Positions 7,302 to 16,522 are shown, counted from the stretch's first letter. The stretch: DNA of 28,339 nt from CAKRPJ01 sp934376955 (GCA_934376955.1 CAKRPJ010000029.1:1-28339); one strand, 5' to 3'. The notes: generated by a model not told the origin, from the sequence alone. A program made the numbers and translations.

Positions 7302-10256
7302 CTACTTGGCATCTCCGGTCTGGTTTCCATTGTATAAAGGAAGGATCTCACCGAACATTTCCCGATCCGCCTTGATCTTGTCTTCATTTCCGATGGCACA
7401 GACGGATCCCGTCTTTAATATCGCACGAACGATTCCTGCCAATGCACGGATATCCTCTACGGTAACGGAAAGAACTTCTTCCCTTTCCTTCTTTAACATC
7501 TCATCCGTCACTTTGGAGTACCATGCAGACAGTCCTCTTGATCCCTTTAAGGACGGTGTCAGCGGGGTATCCATATCGCTTATGGTACCGATGACATACT
7601 TGGTCATATCTCTCTCGTCTGCGCTGAAATTCTCCAGATATTCCGGAATTCCTTCATATATCTTATTGCTTTCCCCCACATTGGGATCTCTGTAGGATAC
7701 GAAATATCCCTCACCGGATCTGCCGATCCCGCTCATGCATCCATACGCACCGCCCTTAACGCGGATATTGATCCATAAATAGTCGTAGCTCAGCATGATC
7801 TTTAATATGCGGAGCGCTCCTGTGTATTTATAGCCGCTGCCTGCAAAGGTACCGCAGCGTGCCACATAATTGACCTTTGAGGAGGAGGTAAAGCCTTCAT
7901 TTTTATTTCCCTTCGGAGCATGGAATGCATATACCTTTCCTGTTCCCTCCGGAAGCACTGTCGTCAATGCTTTCATTGCCGTCTGCAGGCTTGAAAATCC
8001 GTTTTCATCTGCCGTGTAGCTGATTGTCATATTTTCTTTTGTTAAGAGCTTTTCAATGACACGCTTTAAGCCATTGATAATTCCCTGCTTTTCCGAATCA
8101 AAATCCCGTGTCCACTTTTCCAGATACTGATAATATCCGATCCCGCCGGTCATATCGTTAAAATAGGAGGTATCAGAAAAATAGGAGGTGGCCCGTGCCA
8201 CAGCCGCCGAGTGTCCGGAGCCCATAAGCTTCATCTGTCCCTTGGATTTTGCTTCATTTAAGATCTCTTTCAGGCGTTTTTCATCTTCAAGTACCGATTC
8301 GGTGAAGATCTCCGCCAGAATATCAAAGCCAAAGCCCAGCTTTTCATAGAGGACCCGTGCGCTGGCCACAAACACACCGGTAAATCCGCCGGTTTTCAGC
8401 TCCGGATATGAGGTTACGGAAAATGTGACCCCGCCACTGTTTAAAAAGATCTCGCTGCTCAGATCACTGTAGGAATGACGGGCAGTATCAACATAACCCA
8501 GAACGGATTTTAAAAGGCCGAGATACGGAAGGTCTTCCATAGGAATGCGGTCTGTATTGAACAGGACTCTCAGATAGCCGATCCCGGAAGTAAACATATC
8601 ATGGCGGATCACCGGGATACCGTCTATGTTTGTTTCTTCAAAGATCAGCTTTGCAGGCTCTCTCCCGATATCCTCACGATTAAGCATGGGGATCTTTTCC
8701 AGATCCTCCTTCGGGGATGGGGTATCCTGATATTCTTTTAACTCCTCGGTCTGTTTTACTAACGCCGCGATCTCATCGGAAGACAGAGTTTCTTTATAGC
8801 CTGCCAGCTTCTTTGCCGTTTCCGCCTCCATCTGTGCGGTCAGATTCTTCTTCGGACTTAAGGTCACGATCGCTTCGTAGGGATTGTCCAGAAGATATTT
8901 TTTGATCAGGCCCTCAAAATATCCCTCGTCAGCACCCTTTTTCAGGAAAGCGAAGGTCTCTACATACTCTAAGTGCATCATCGGATCTCCGCCGTAAAGC
9001 CAGCTGTCAAGACACTGAAGTCCATACATCAGTCCCTTTGGTGCCGAACCGAAATCTGCCTCTCTGTATTGAAATTCATAATAATTGATCCCGGCAAGAA
9101 GGCTTTTTCTGTCGATCCCCATATCAGCCAGCTTACGCAGGGTGCCTTTGACAACGGCAAGAAATTCACCCTTCTGAGCCTTTGACGCATTTTTGGCGAT
9201 CACGGAGAAATACGGCTGTAAGATGCCATTCTCATAGCCGCCCATGATATCATCACCGATCCCTGCATCGAGAAGGGCCTGTTTGAGCGGTGCTCCCGGA
9301 GCGTCTAAGAGTACATATTCAAGAACCTGAAAGGCCACATATTCTTCCGGAGAAAGCTCATTTCCGGCTGATGTGCTGACGGAGAGATAACATGCCTGCT
9401 CCGTTTCCTCTCCTTCCGATACGGAGTAATAATATTCCTTCTCCACAGGCTCCTTAAATGCCTTCTGAAGCCGGATCTCCGAATCCACCTGCTCCTGCTC
9501 ATATTTTCCCAGATATTCCTTATCGAGCCATTTAAGCTTTTCCGCCATATTCATATCGCCGTAGAGATAGATATAGCTGTTTGACGGATGATAATAGGTC
9601 TTATAGAAGTCCAGATATGCCTCATACGTCAGGTTGACGATCTCCTCCGGATCTCCTCCGGATTCATATCCGTAACAGGTATCCGGGAACATAGCCGCCT
9701 TTATATAACGGTCTAAAAGACTTTCCGGAGAGGAAAATACTCCCTTCATCTCATTATAGACTACTCCGTTATACGTAAGCTCGCTATCCGGATCCGGAAG
9801 CTCCAGATGCCATCCCTCCTGCATAAAGATCTTCTTTTCTCTGCCGATATTGGGATTTAACACCGCATCCATATATACATCCATCAAATTCTGGAAATCG
9901 GTCTCATTGCAGCTTGCCACCGGATATACCGTCTTGTCCGGATATGTCATCGCATTCAAAAACGTATTTAAAGAGCCCTTTACCAGCTCTACAAACGGAT
10001 CCTTTACCGGAAATTTTTCTGATCCGCAGAGAACACTGTGCTCTAAGATATGCGGCACTCCGGTACTGTCTGCCGGAGGTGTCCGAAAGCCGATGCAAAA
10101 TACCTTATTATCGTCCTCCGCAGTCATCAGGAAAATTTTTGCTCCTGTTTTTTTATGCTCTAAAACAAAACCTTCCGCATTCAGTTCTTTTATCTCCCGG
10201 TCTTCCATTACCCGGTAGGCTGAAAGTGCCTTGATCTCATCTTTCTGACTCTGCAT
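7302..10256 (-). CDS. M16C family zinc metallopeptidase (PreP/falcilysin-like)
   Basis: A 984-aa inverzincin peptidase of the insulinase/M16C family. The HxxEH zinc motif is intact (H69, E72, H73 in HILEHSVLCGS), and the third ligand region is the downstream NEMKGVFSSPE segment. The protein has the full four-domain length of presequence-protease-like enzymes (about 970 aa), including the central linker (about 480-540) and the C-terminal half with the R/Y-containing SYRDPN segment. No signal peptide is seen, so it should be cytoplasmic and degrade short unstructured peptides in its closed chamber. The start ATG has an AAGGA site with rather long spacing (10 nt). It is flanked by a DUF218 protein upstream and era downstream. 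Confidence 0.93.
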   Translation of the reverse strand: MQSQKDEIKALSAYRVMEDREIKELNAEGFVLEHKKTGAKIFLMTAEDDNKVFCIGFRTPPADSTGVPHILEHSVLCGSEKFPVKDPFVELVKGSLNTFLNAMTYPDKTVYPVASCNETDFQNLMDVYMDAVLNPNIGREKKIFMQEGWHLELPDPDSELTYNGVVYNEMKGVFSSPESLLDRYIKAAMFPDTCYGYESGGDPEEIVNLTYEAYLDFYKTYYHPSNSYIYLYGDMNMAEKLKWLDKEYLGKYEQEQVDSEIRLQKAFKEPVEKEYYYSVSEGEETEQACYLSVSTSAGNELSPEEYVAFQVLEYVLLDAPGAPLKQALLDAGIGDDIMGGYENGILQPYFSVIAKNASKAQKGEFLAVVKGTLRKLADMGIDRKSLLAGINYYEFQYREADFGSAPKGLMYGLQCLDSWLYGGDPMMHLEYVETFAFLKKGADEGYFEGLIKKYLLDNPYEAIVTLSPKKNLTAQMEAETAKKLAGYKETLSSDEIAALVKQTEELKEYQDTPSPKEDLEKIPMLNREDIGREPAKLIFEETNIDGIPVIRHDMFTSGIGYLRVLFNTDRIPMEDLPYLGLLKSVLGYVDTARHSYSDLSSEIFLNSGGVTFSVTSYPELKTGGFTGVFVASARVLYEKLGFGFDILAEIFTESVLEDEKRLKEILNEAKSKGQMKLMGSGHSAAVARATSYFSDTSYFNDMTGGIGYYQYLEKWTRDFDSEKQGIINGLKRVIEKLLTKENMTISYTADENGFSSLQTAMKALTTVLPEGTGKVYAFHAPKGNKNEGFTSSSKVNYVARCGTFAGSGYKYTGALRILKIMLSYDYLWINIRVKGGAYGCMSGIGRSGEGYFVSYRDPNVGESNKIYEGIPEYLENFSADERDMTKYVIGTISDMDTPLTPSLKGSRGLSAWYSKVTDEMLKKEREEVLSVTVEDIRALAGIVRAILKTGSVCAIGNEDKIKADREMFGEILPLYNGNQTGDAK

Positions 10257-10304
10257 TGCTGTTCAATCCTTTCTTGATCCCGGACGCCATGTCAACGGAT
10301 CTAC

Positions 10305-11126
10305 TTACATATTTCCCACAAATTTATCTTTTAATATCGCAAAACATTCCCTTACACAAAAATGCAAAAACAATACCGGATCCGATTTTGATGCGATCCC
10401 GGTCGGATCCTGGATCCCAAGCCTTTTTGCGATCCCTTTCGCCCGCAGGACGTGGAAGTTGCTTGTGACGATCCCCACGCGGATCGTGACTTCATCATCC
10501 GGCGGCACCAGATATCCCGAGGATGCCATAACCTCACGGATCCAGTCGCGCCTGCTCTTTTCTCTTTCATCGATCAGAGCCTTGCTGTAGGCAAGATTTT
10601 CGTAGGTGCTGTGTGAATTATCCTCTTTTATCATCTGGTATTCCGGGATCCCATGCTCTCGCAGATAATTATACATTGCGTCGGCTTCACTTATATCTTC
10701 GCCTTCCCCCTGTCCGCCGGACAGGATGAGGATCGTATTAGAATGGACTCGGGCATACTCTAACGCCTTTTCCACACGGTATTTTAATGAGCGGCTCAGC
10801 TCTGTTCCCTGAACCTGCGCTCCCAGAACGATCACATAGTCTGTACTCTGCTTTTCCAGAGAAAAGAAATTTACGCCGATGATCACCTCCACCGCGAGGA
10901 AAACGGCAAACAGAGCTGCCGCCGCAGTCACCACCGCGACCTCAAGCCGAAGCGGCACCTTTTCTCTAAACCGGTCATAAAAACGGAGTACCACCGAGGC
11001 AAGTCCAAGACAAAAGGACAGGATCAGCCAGATTCCGCAAAATGACGTCCCCGGCCCGGAATAAATAAGGATCAGCACATAGTACACCATACAGAATATA
11101 CTTAAAAAACAGCATACAAAATCCAT
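10305..11126 (-). CDS. membrane-anchored DUF218 (YdcF/ElyC/SanA) family protein
   Basis: A 273-aa protein. The N-terminal 100 residues hold about three membrane segments (roughly 1-22, 28-48 and 66-90). They are followed by a DUF218 domain that begins DYVIVLGAQV and contains the ILSGGQGEGEDISEA motif and the NSHSTYENLAYSK segment, all typical of the family. The E. coli relatives ElyC and SanA affect cell-envelope integrity and YdcF binds S-adenosylmethionine; the function here is unknown. I chose ATG 11126 because a very strong AGGAGG site lies just upstream, whereas the upstream in-frame ATGs (11168 and 11159) have none. It lies 57 nt downstream of trhP. Confidence 0.85.
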   Translation of the reverse strand: MDFVCCFLSIFCMVYYVLILIYSGPGTSFCGIWLILSFCLGLASVVLRFYDRFREKVPLRLEVAVVTAAAALFAVFLAVEVIIGVNFFSLEKQSTDYVIVLGAQVQGTELSRSLKYRVEKALEYARVHSNTILILSGGQGEGEDISEADAMYNYLREHGIPEYQMIKEDNSHSTYENLAYSKALIDEREKSRRDWIREVMASSGYLVPPDDEVTIRVGIVTSNFHVLRAKGIAKRLGIQDPTGIASKSDPVLFLHFCVRECFAILKDKFVGNM

Positions 11127-11183
11127 TGCTTTCCTCCTTTCCGACTGCCAAAGCGACATACAGTCCATGCATTCGCCTTCCGT

Positions 11184-12410
11184 TTAGTCTTCTTTTTTCC
11201 TTAGGATATCGTACTTTTCTGCGCCTTCGCCCAGATCGACGTAAAGGATTTCCTTCGGATGGGGAGCGCTTTCCCGGCTTTCCCCTTCTTCCGTATAAAT
11301 ACCGCGGACGGTAACCGGAATATTTCTTCCGTCGGGCTTCATGATCTCGATAGCTTCACCGACGGAAAACTTATTCTTCTGCTCAAGCTTCACATAACCG
11401 CGATGATCTACCTCCTCAACTGTTCCGAGGTAGACATAATTCTTGACATACGTGTTGCTGTCATAGATCTGTGCATCATTTCCCGGTTTTCCGAAATAAA
11501 ATCCTGTTGTAAATTCCCGGTATGTGCATTTTCCGATTTCTTCCTTGTACCATTCCATGTTGCTTTGATACTTTTCCGGACTCTCCAGATAATCATTAAT
11601 GGCTTTCCGGTAGGTTCTTGCCACCGTGGCAACGTACAGTGCGGTCTTCATCCGACCCTCGATCTTAAAGCTGTCGATCCCGGCTTCGATCATCTCCGGA
11701 ACATGCTCGATCATACAAAGGTCTTTTGAGTTAAAAATAAAGGTTCCTCTCTCGTTTTCATAGACAGGAATATACTCCCCGGGTCTCGTTTCCTCCATTA
11801 CCGAATATTTCCAGCGGCATGGATGGGTGCAGGCCCCCTGATTGGCATCACGGCCGGTAAAGTAGTTGCTTAAAAGGCATCTTCCGGAATAAGAGATACA
11901 CATGGCTCCGTGAATAAAGCTCTCGATCTCCATATCCTCCGGGATGTGTTCGCGGATCTCGCGGATCTCCTTTAAGGAAAGCTCTCTTGCCGATACGACT
12001 CTCTTTGCTCCTAATTCATGCCAGAATAAATATGTTCCGTAGTTGGTATTATTTGCCTGGGTGCTGATATGAAGCTCCATGTCGGGAAGAACGCGCTTTG
12101 CGATAGCAAATACACCGGGATCTGAGATGATCAGAGCATCCGGACGGATCTCCTCAAGCTCTTTAAAATATTCCTCCACTCCCGGCAGATCGTCATTATG
12201 AGCCAGAATGTTTGCGGTAATGTATACCTTCACGCCATGCTCATGGGCAAAGGCAATCCCCTCTTTTATCTCGTTATTGGTAAAGTTTTTAGCCTTTGCT
12301 CTCAGTCCGAAGGCCTCACCGCCCAGATAAACCGCATCTGCACCGTAGATCACCGCAGTCTTCAGCACGTCTAAGCTCGCTGCCGGGATCAAAAGTTCTG
12401 TTTTTCTCAT
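11184..12410 (-). CDS. trhP: peptidase U32 family prephenate-dependent tRNA uridine hydroxylase (TrhP-like)
   Basis: A 408-aa U32-family protein of the YegQ/YrrO type. It starts with the PAASLDVLKTAVIYGADAVYLGG barrel motif and has the family signature around IHGAMCISYSGRCLLSNY. The cysteines C171, C178, C194 (C198 also near) and C232 are placed like the [4Fe-4S] ligands described for U32 proteins such as UbiU. A small C-terminal beta-barrel domain (about 320-400) follows. Known family members add oxygen to uridine 34 of tRNAs using a prephenate-derived route. Its neighbour, 3 nt upstream, encodes TrmR, which methylates that hydroxyl, so the pair should make 5-methoxyuridine. Bacillus subtilis has two U32 genes here; only one is present in this window. 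Confidence 0.88.
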   Translation of the reverse strand: MRKTELLIPAASLDVLKTAVIYGADAVYLGGEAFGLRAKAKNFTNNEIKEGIAFAHEHGVKVYITANILAHNDDLPGVEEYFKELEEIRPDALIISDPGVFAIAKRVLPDMELHISTQANNTNYGTYLFWHELGAKRVVSARELSLKEIREIREHIPEDMEIESFIHGAMCISYSGRCLLSNYFTGRDANQGACTHPCRWKYSVMEETRPGEYIPVYENERGTFIFNSKDLCMIEHVPEMIEAGIDSFKIEGRMKTALYVATVARTYRKAINDYLESPEKYQSNMEWYKEEIGKCTYREFTTGFYFGKPGNDAQIYDSNTYVKNYVYLGTVEEVDHRGYVKLEQKNKFSVGEAIEIMKPDGRNIPVTVRGIYTEEGESRESAPHPKEILYVDLGEGAEKYDILRKKED

Positions 12411-12413
12411 GTC

Positions 12414-13064
12414 TTATCCCTTTCTTTTCAATACGCTTAAGGCTACTCCGTCTCCGATGGGCAGGATCGTGGTCTCCAGAGCTTCCGAATTTTTCAGTGT
12501 ATACAGATATTCCCTCATCCGCACATGGATCGTGCGGTCTCTGCGCTCCACGGCATACCGGGATTCTACGATTGTCCCGTCCTGCAGCACATTATCCGAC
12601 ATCAAAAGCCCGCCCGGGGCAAGAAGTCTTATGATATCCGGCAGCCAGTTGATGTACTGCCCCTTGGCCGCATCCATGAAAATAAAATCAAAGGAGCCGG
12701 AAAGATCCGCAAGGATCTCTCCCGCGTCTCCCTCCAGCAGCGTTATCCGATCCTCCAGCTGTGCCTTCTTAAAGTTGGCCTTAGCCACAGGGATCCTCTT
12801 TTCAAATTTTTCTATCGTAGTGATGTGGGCATCTTTTGGCATGATGCGTGCCATGAGAAGGGCAGAGTAGCCAACTGCTGTTCCCACTTCAAGAATGTGC
12901 TTTGGCTGCTTTAATGCCACCATGGTTTTTAAAAGGGCAGCCGTTTCCCTTTTAATGATCGGTACAAAGGACGCAGCTGCCTCTCCGGCAATTTCATCAC
13001 AAAGTTCTCCGTCTCCGGAGTCCAGAGAATTAATGTAGGCAGTTATTCTCTCGTCAGTAATCAT
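12414..13064 (-). CDS. trmR: tRNA 5-hydroxyuridine O-methyltransferase (TrmR/YrrM-like)
   Basis: A 216-aa class I SAM-dependent methyltransferase of the catechol-O-methyltransferase-like family. The SAM motif is EVGTAVGYSALLMA (59-72). The metal/substrate segment DFIFMDAAKGQY (126-137) carries Asp131 and Lys134, and a DNVLQDG segment follows. Homology to B. subtilis YrrM and the adjacent U32 gene make TrmR the best call: it converts 5-hydroxyuridine at tRNA position 34 to 5-methoxyuridine. Its ATG overlaps the stop of the MltG-like gene by one base (TAATG), a clear translational coupling. Confidence 0.88.
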   Translation of the reverse strand: MITDERITAYINSLDSGDGELCDEIAGEAAASFVPIIKRETAALLKTMVALKQPKHILEVGTAVGYSALLMARIMPKDAHITTIEKFEKRIPVAKANFKKAQLEDRITLLEGDAGEILADLSGSFDFIFMDAAKGQYINWLPDIIRLLAPGGLLMSDNVLQDGTIVESRYAVERRDRTIHVRMREYLYTLKNSEALETTILPIGDGVALSVLKRKG

Positions 13065-13453
13065 TATTCCTTTTCCTTCTCTGTTTCCTCATTTAAAATG
13101 TTGATGATATCCTTTGAGGTCTGGGAGGTGTTCAAACGGAAGCTCCCCTTCTTTACCTCATAATCATAACACTTTGCCTGCAGGGAAAATGCTGCACTGT
13201 CGCGGATCAGCCCGTCCTTCTCAAGGATGGCTCCCACCTCGGAGACAGATTCCTTTCCGTCAAGCTCCACGGTGACATCCCTGCCGGGTGCTTCCTCCAT
13301 TCCCGGTGCGTAGAATACGCTATACCCGAAGGCATAGCCTTTCCTTGCCCCGAGAAATAAGAGCGCCGCCACCAGCGTATAGAAGACCAGCTTTCCTGAA
13401 ATGCTGATCACTGCCATACTGATCCGGTTTATTTCCTTCGTCATTTTACTCAT
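13064..13453 (-). CDS. MltG/YceG-like membrane protein lacking the catalytic domain
   Basis: A 129-aa protein with one membrane segment (about 20-36) and a short extracytoplasmic domain. The segment VTVELDGKESVSEVGAILEKDGLI followed by KKGSFRLNTSQTSKDIINIL matches the LysM-like N-terminal part of endolytic transglycosylase MltG. The large C-terminal catalytic domain with the active-site Glu is absent, so it cannot be an active transglycosylase by itself. It occupies exactly the position of yrrL (mltG) beside trmR in Bacillus. The frame could start at a TTG (13468), but ATG 13453 has a GAGGAA site at correct spacing. It may be a regulatory or binding remnant in the cell envelope; function is inferred. 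Confidence 0.75.
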   Translation of the reverse strand: MSKMTKEINRISMAVISISGKLVFYTLVAALLFLGARKGYAFGYSVFYAPGMEEAPGRDVTVELDGKESVSEVGAILEKDGLIRDSAAFSLQAKCYDYEVKKGSFRLNTSQTSKDIINILNEETEKEKE

Positions 13454-13491
13454 CGCATCGTTCCTCAATCTTCTGTCTCAACGTCAGGTAA

Positions 13492-15168
13492 TTACACTTC
13501 CATAATAATTGGCAGGATCATCGGATTTCTCTTGATCCGCTTCCATAAGAAATCACTCAGACTATCGCGGATGATATTTTTGATCTTGCCCCAGTCGGAG
13601 ACGTGGCGGTCCAGACAGTCGGAAACAGCCTGATCCACGATCGTCTGTGCCTCCTCCATAAGATCCTCGGATTCTCTCACATACACAAAGCCGCGGGATA
13701 CGATATCCGGCCCGGAGAGAAGCTGATTGGAATATTTTTCCAATGTGAGAACCACGATAATGATTCCGTTCTGAGCCAGATTCTGTCTGTCTCTTAATAC
13801 GATATTTCCAACATCACCTACACCAAGTCCATCCACAAGCACACCGCCGGACTGAACATGGTCGATGACCTCGGCTCCTTCCTCTCCGATGGACAAAACG
13901 TCTCCTGTATGGAGCATCATAATGTTTTCCTTCGGGATCCCAAGAGACTCTGCCAGCTCCTTCTGAGCCATGCGGTGACGGAACTCACCGTGGATCGGGA
14001 TCGAATATTTCGGATGCACCAGAGAATAGATCAGCTTGATCTCCTCCTGACAGGCGTGACCGGATACATGGGTATCCTGTGAGATCACCTTTGCGCCCTT
14101 CATGGAAAGCTCGTTGATGACCCTTGCCACGGCTTTTTCATTTCCAGGGATCGGGGTGGAACTTAAGATCACCACATCACGCGGGGTAATGGAAACCTTC
14201 CGATGCAGAGAGGAGGCCATTCTCGACAGTGCCGCCATGGATTCTCCCTGGCTTCCTGTTGTGATCAGCACGGTATCTTCTTCTTTATAGTTTTTAAGCT
14301 GCTCGATATCGATGAGTGTTCCCTCAGGTATGCTGATGTAGCCCAGCTCCTGCGCCGTTCCGATCACGTTGACCATACTGCGCCCTTCGATAACGACCTT
14401 TCTGCCATATTTACATGCGGAGTTGATGATCTGCTGCACACGGTCCACATTTGAGGCAAAGGTTGCGACAATGATCCGGTTCTGACGGTGCTCGGAAAAA
14501 ATCGCATCAAAGGTTTTTCCCACTGTCCGCTCAGACATGGTAAAGCCGGGGCGGATCGCATTCGTGGAATCACACATCAGCGCAAGAACGCCCTTTTTTC
14601 CAAGCTCCGCAAGCCGCTGCAGATCCGTTACATCCCCAAACACCGGTGTATAATCGATCTTAAAGTCACCGGTATTTAAAATAATTCCCGCCGGCGTGAA
14701 GACGGCAAGTGCCGCTGCATCCTCGATGCTGTGGTTCATCTTGATAAATTCGATACGAAAGCATCCAAGATTGATGGACTGTCCGTGCTTTACCACCTTG
14801 CGCTTCACGTTCTTTAACATGTTGTTCTCTTTCAGCTTGTGATCGATCAGGCCCATGGTAAGCTTTGTAGCGTAAACAGGGGCATTCACCATCTTCAGTA
14901 CATAAGGAAGCGCGCCGATGTGATCCTCATGTCCGTGGGTGATCACAAAGCCCTTTACCTTATCAATATTATCCTTAAGATAGGTTATATCCGGTATTAC
15001 AAGGTCGATCCCCAGCATGTCATCACTCGGGAAAGCCAGGCCGCAGTCCATAACGATAATACTGTCCTCATATTCGATGGCCGTCATGTTCATTCCGATC
15101 TGTTCAAGGCCTCCTAATGGGATGACTTTCACTCTGCAGTCCGCATTCTCATTATTTTTGTTCTTCAA
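13492..15168 (-). CDS. rnj: ribonuclease J
   Basis: A 558-aa metallo-beta-lactamase/beta-CASP ribonuclease with combined endonuclease and 5'-3' exonuclease activity in RNA decay and processing. The zinc motif HGHEDH is at 78-83. Further metal and beta-CASP motifs follow: HTGDFKID, CDSTNA, the STPIPGNE segment and HVSGHACQEE. The C-terminal domain ends near residue 555, a normal length. Translation starts at UUG: a GGAGG site is 8 nt upstream of this TTG, and no suitable ATG lies before the conserved N-terminus. It sits between fur and the MltG-like gene. RNase J1 or J2 identity cannot be settled from one copy. Confidence 0.95.
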   Translation of the reverse strand: MKNKNNENADCRVKVIPLGGLEQIGMNMTAIEYEDSIIVMDCGLAFPSDDMLGIDLVIPDITYLKDNIDKVKGFVITHGHEDHIGALPYVLKMVNAPVYATKLTMGLIDHKLKENNMLKNVKRKVVKHGQSINLGCFRIEFIKMNHSIEDAAALAVFTPAGIILNTGDFKIDYTPVFGDVTDLQRLAELGKKGVLALMCDSTNAIRPGFTMSERTVGKTFDAIFSEHRQNRIIVATFASNVDRVQQIINSACKYGRKVVIEGRSMVNVIGTAQELGYISIPEGTLIDIEQLKNYKEEDTVLITTGSQGESMAALSRMASSLHRKVSITPRDVVILSSTPIPGNEKAVARVINELSMKGAKVISQDTHVSGHACQEEIKLIYSLVHPKYSIPIHGEFRHRMAQKELAESLGIPKENIMMLHTGDVLSIGEEGAEVIDHVQSGGVLVDGLGVGDVGNIVLRDRQNLAQNGIIIVVLTLEKYSNQLLSGPDIVSRGFVYVRESEDLMEEAQTIVDQAVSDCLDRHVSDWGKIKNIIRDSLSDFLWKRIKRNPMILPIIMEV

Positions 15169-15199
15169 ATTCTAAACCTCCGTTATTTTTCCGTCCAAT

Positions 15200-15655
15200 T
15201 TATTTTTTGTGCTTTTGCTTTTTTCTGCATTCCTTGCAAAGGCCGTACAGCTTCACCTCATGATCCGTAACCTCAAATCCGATATTCTCAAGAACCTGCT
15301 TCTCAAGAATGTCGAGAAGATCCGTTTCGAGGGAGTATACTCTCCCACATCCGTTACAGATCGCATGGTGATGGCGGTGTCCCGAGATGCTCTCATCTTC
15401 GTTCAGCTCATAGCGGGCAAAACCATCATCGAACGTTACCTTATTAATAATATGCAGTTCAAGAAGGACCTGCACGGTCCTGTATATAGTAGCCAGTCCG
15501 ATATCCGGGCTGTTTTCTTTCGCCAGATCGTAAATTTCCTCTGCGGTGAGATGTTCTCCGGGCCGTGATGCCATAATATCCAGAACGATCATCCTCTGGC
15601 TTGTCACCTTCAGCCCCTTCCCACGGAGCAGATCTTTTACTCTTTCTTCATTCAT
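15200..15655 (-). CDS. fur: Fur family metal-dependent transcriptional repressor
   Basis: A 151-aa Fur-superfamily regulator. The winged helix is at about 10-85, with the recognition helix in the GLATIYRTVQVL segment. The metal-binding part includes the His cluster H93, H95, H96, H97 (GHRHHHAIC). The structural zinc site uses C100/C103 and C140/C143. The C-terminus is a Lys-rich tail. Sequence alone fits Fur (iron) best, but PerR or Zur cannot be excluded. It would repress metal uptake genes when metal is bound; the flavodoxin gene at 26103 has a palindrome in its leader that may belong to this or another iron regulator. The ribosome binding site is GGAG, 7 nt spacing. Confidence 0.88.
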   Translation of the reverse strand: MNEERVKDLLRGKGLKVTSQRMIVLDIMASRPGEHLTAEEIYDLAKENSPDIGLATIYRTVQVLLELHIINKVTFDDGFARYELNEDESISGHRHHHAICNGCGRVYSLETDLLDILEKQVLENIGFEVTDHEVKLYGLCKECRKKQKHKK

Positions 15656-15685
15656 TCCAATCTCCGGATCGTATCTTTCCTGTTC

Positions 15686-15955
15686 CTATTTCGTTTCCAG
15701 ATCTACATCCTCAAGAAGCTCCTCAAAGATCTTCATAAGACCCTCAAGCTCCTCCTCGTCCTCCACAAACTCATACAGGGCATCGGAATCTGCTTCTCCT
15801 GACATATCTCTTAAAATATAGCAGTCTGCTTCTTCTTCCTCATCTTCCGCATCTGTAACAAGAAGATAATTCTTTCCGTTTAATCTTGTTTCCTCTAAAA
15901 CGTAAAATTCGATTGTCTGTTCGTCATCTACCAGTGTGATCTTTCTTTCTTCCAT
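15686..15955 (-). CDS. DUF1292 family protein
   Basis: An 89-aa very acidic protein (the central EDEEEEAD and C-terminal EDEEELEGL segments). It matches DUF1292, the family of B. subtilis YrzB, by sequence character and by position: 11 nt downstream of ruvX, exactly as in Bacillus. The function is unknown. A GGAGAG site precedes the ATG. Confidence 0.88.
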   Translation of the reverse strand: MEERKITLVDDEQTIEFYVLEETRLNGKNYLLVTDAEDEEEEADCYILRDMSGEADSDALYEFVEDEEELEGLMKIFEELLEDVDLETK

Positions 15956-15966
15956 TTTGTTCTCTC

Positions 15967-16398
15967 CTACTCCGCTTCTCTTTTCATACGGTCTAAGTAT
16001 CCCTGAAGGATCAGACAGGCAGCCACCTTATCAATAACGGCCTTTCTGTTCTCTCTGCGGACACCGGATTCCATAAGGATCTGTTCCGCTGCAACCGTTG
16101 TGAGGCGTTCGTCCCAATAGATTACGGGAAGTCCCGTGCGGCGCTCCAGCATTTCACCGAAGTCCTTCGTCTTTTCCACACGCTCCCCTTCTGTATTGTT
16201 CATATTTTTGGGCAGTCCCAGTACGATGGTTCCTATATCATACTGTTTTATCAGTTCTTCGATCCTTGCACACGTTTTGCGAAGCTTGTTTTCTTCCTTC
16301 CGCTCGATGGTCTCCACTCCCTGTGCAGTCATAAGGAGCCCGTCACTGACGGCGACCCCGACCGTCCTTGAGCCAAAATCAAGTCCGAGTATTCTCAT
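15967..16398 (-). CDS. ruvX: RuvX/YqgF family RNase H-fold nuclease
   Basis: A 143-aa RNase H-fold protein. It has the LGLDFGSRTVGVAVSDG start with the first catalytic Asp7, the central VLGLPKNMNNTEG motif, the WDERLTT segment with a catalytic acid, and the late VIDKVAACLILQGYLD segment with the last Asp. All key motifs are present at normal length (about 140 aa). The family is annotated as a putative Holliday junction resolvase, and the E. coli and B. subtilis members take part in pre-16S rRNA 5' end processing. An AGGAGA site is 7-8 nt upstream of the ATG. It follows ireB and precedes DUF1292, the conserved Firmicutes order. Confidence 0.94.
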   Translation of the reverse strand: MRILGLDFGSRTVGVAVSDGLLMTAQGVETIERKEENKLRKTCARIEELIKQYDIGTIVLGLPKNMNNTEGERVEKTKDFGEMLERRTGLPVIYWDERLTTVAAEQILMESGVRRENRKAVIDKVAACLILQGYLDRMKREAE

Positions 16399-16522
16399 TT
16401 TTTTGTTCTCCTGCGGTTTTCATGGAAAAGGCAAGGTGCCAAGATAAATTTGCACAACAAAACCAGCTGGCGTTTCTTCTCCCAACTGTTCCCCTTTTCC
16501 ATCCTTATCCGTTGCATTTTAC

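Noticed and set aside
16441..16453. A 13-base match to 28018-28030 (AAGATAAATTTGC)
   Set aside because: Several 13-base matches are expected by chance in a window of this size, and the flanks do not match, so it is not evidence of a repeat or attachment site.
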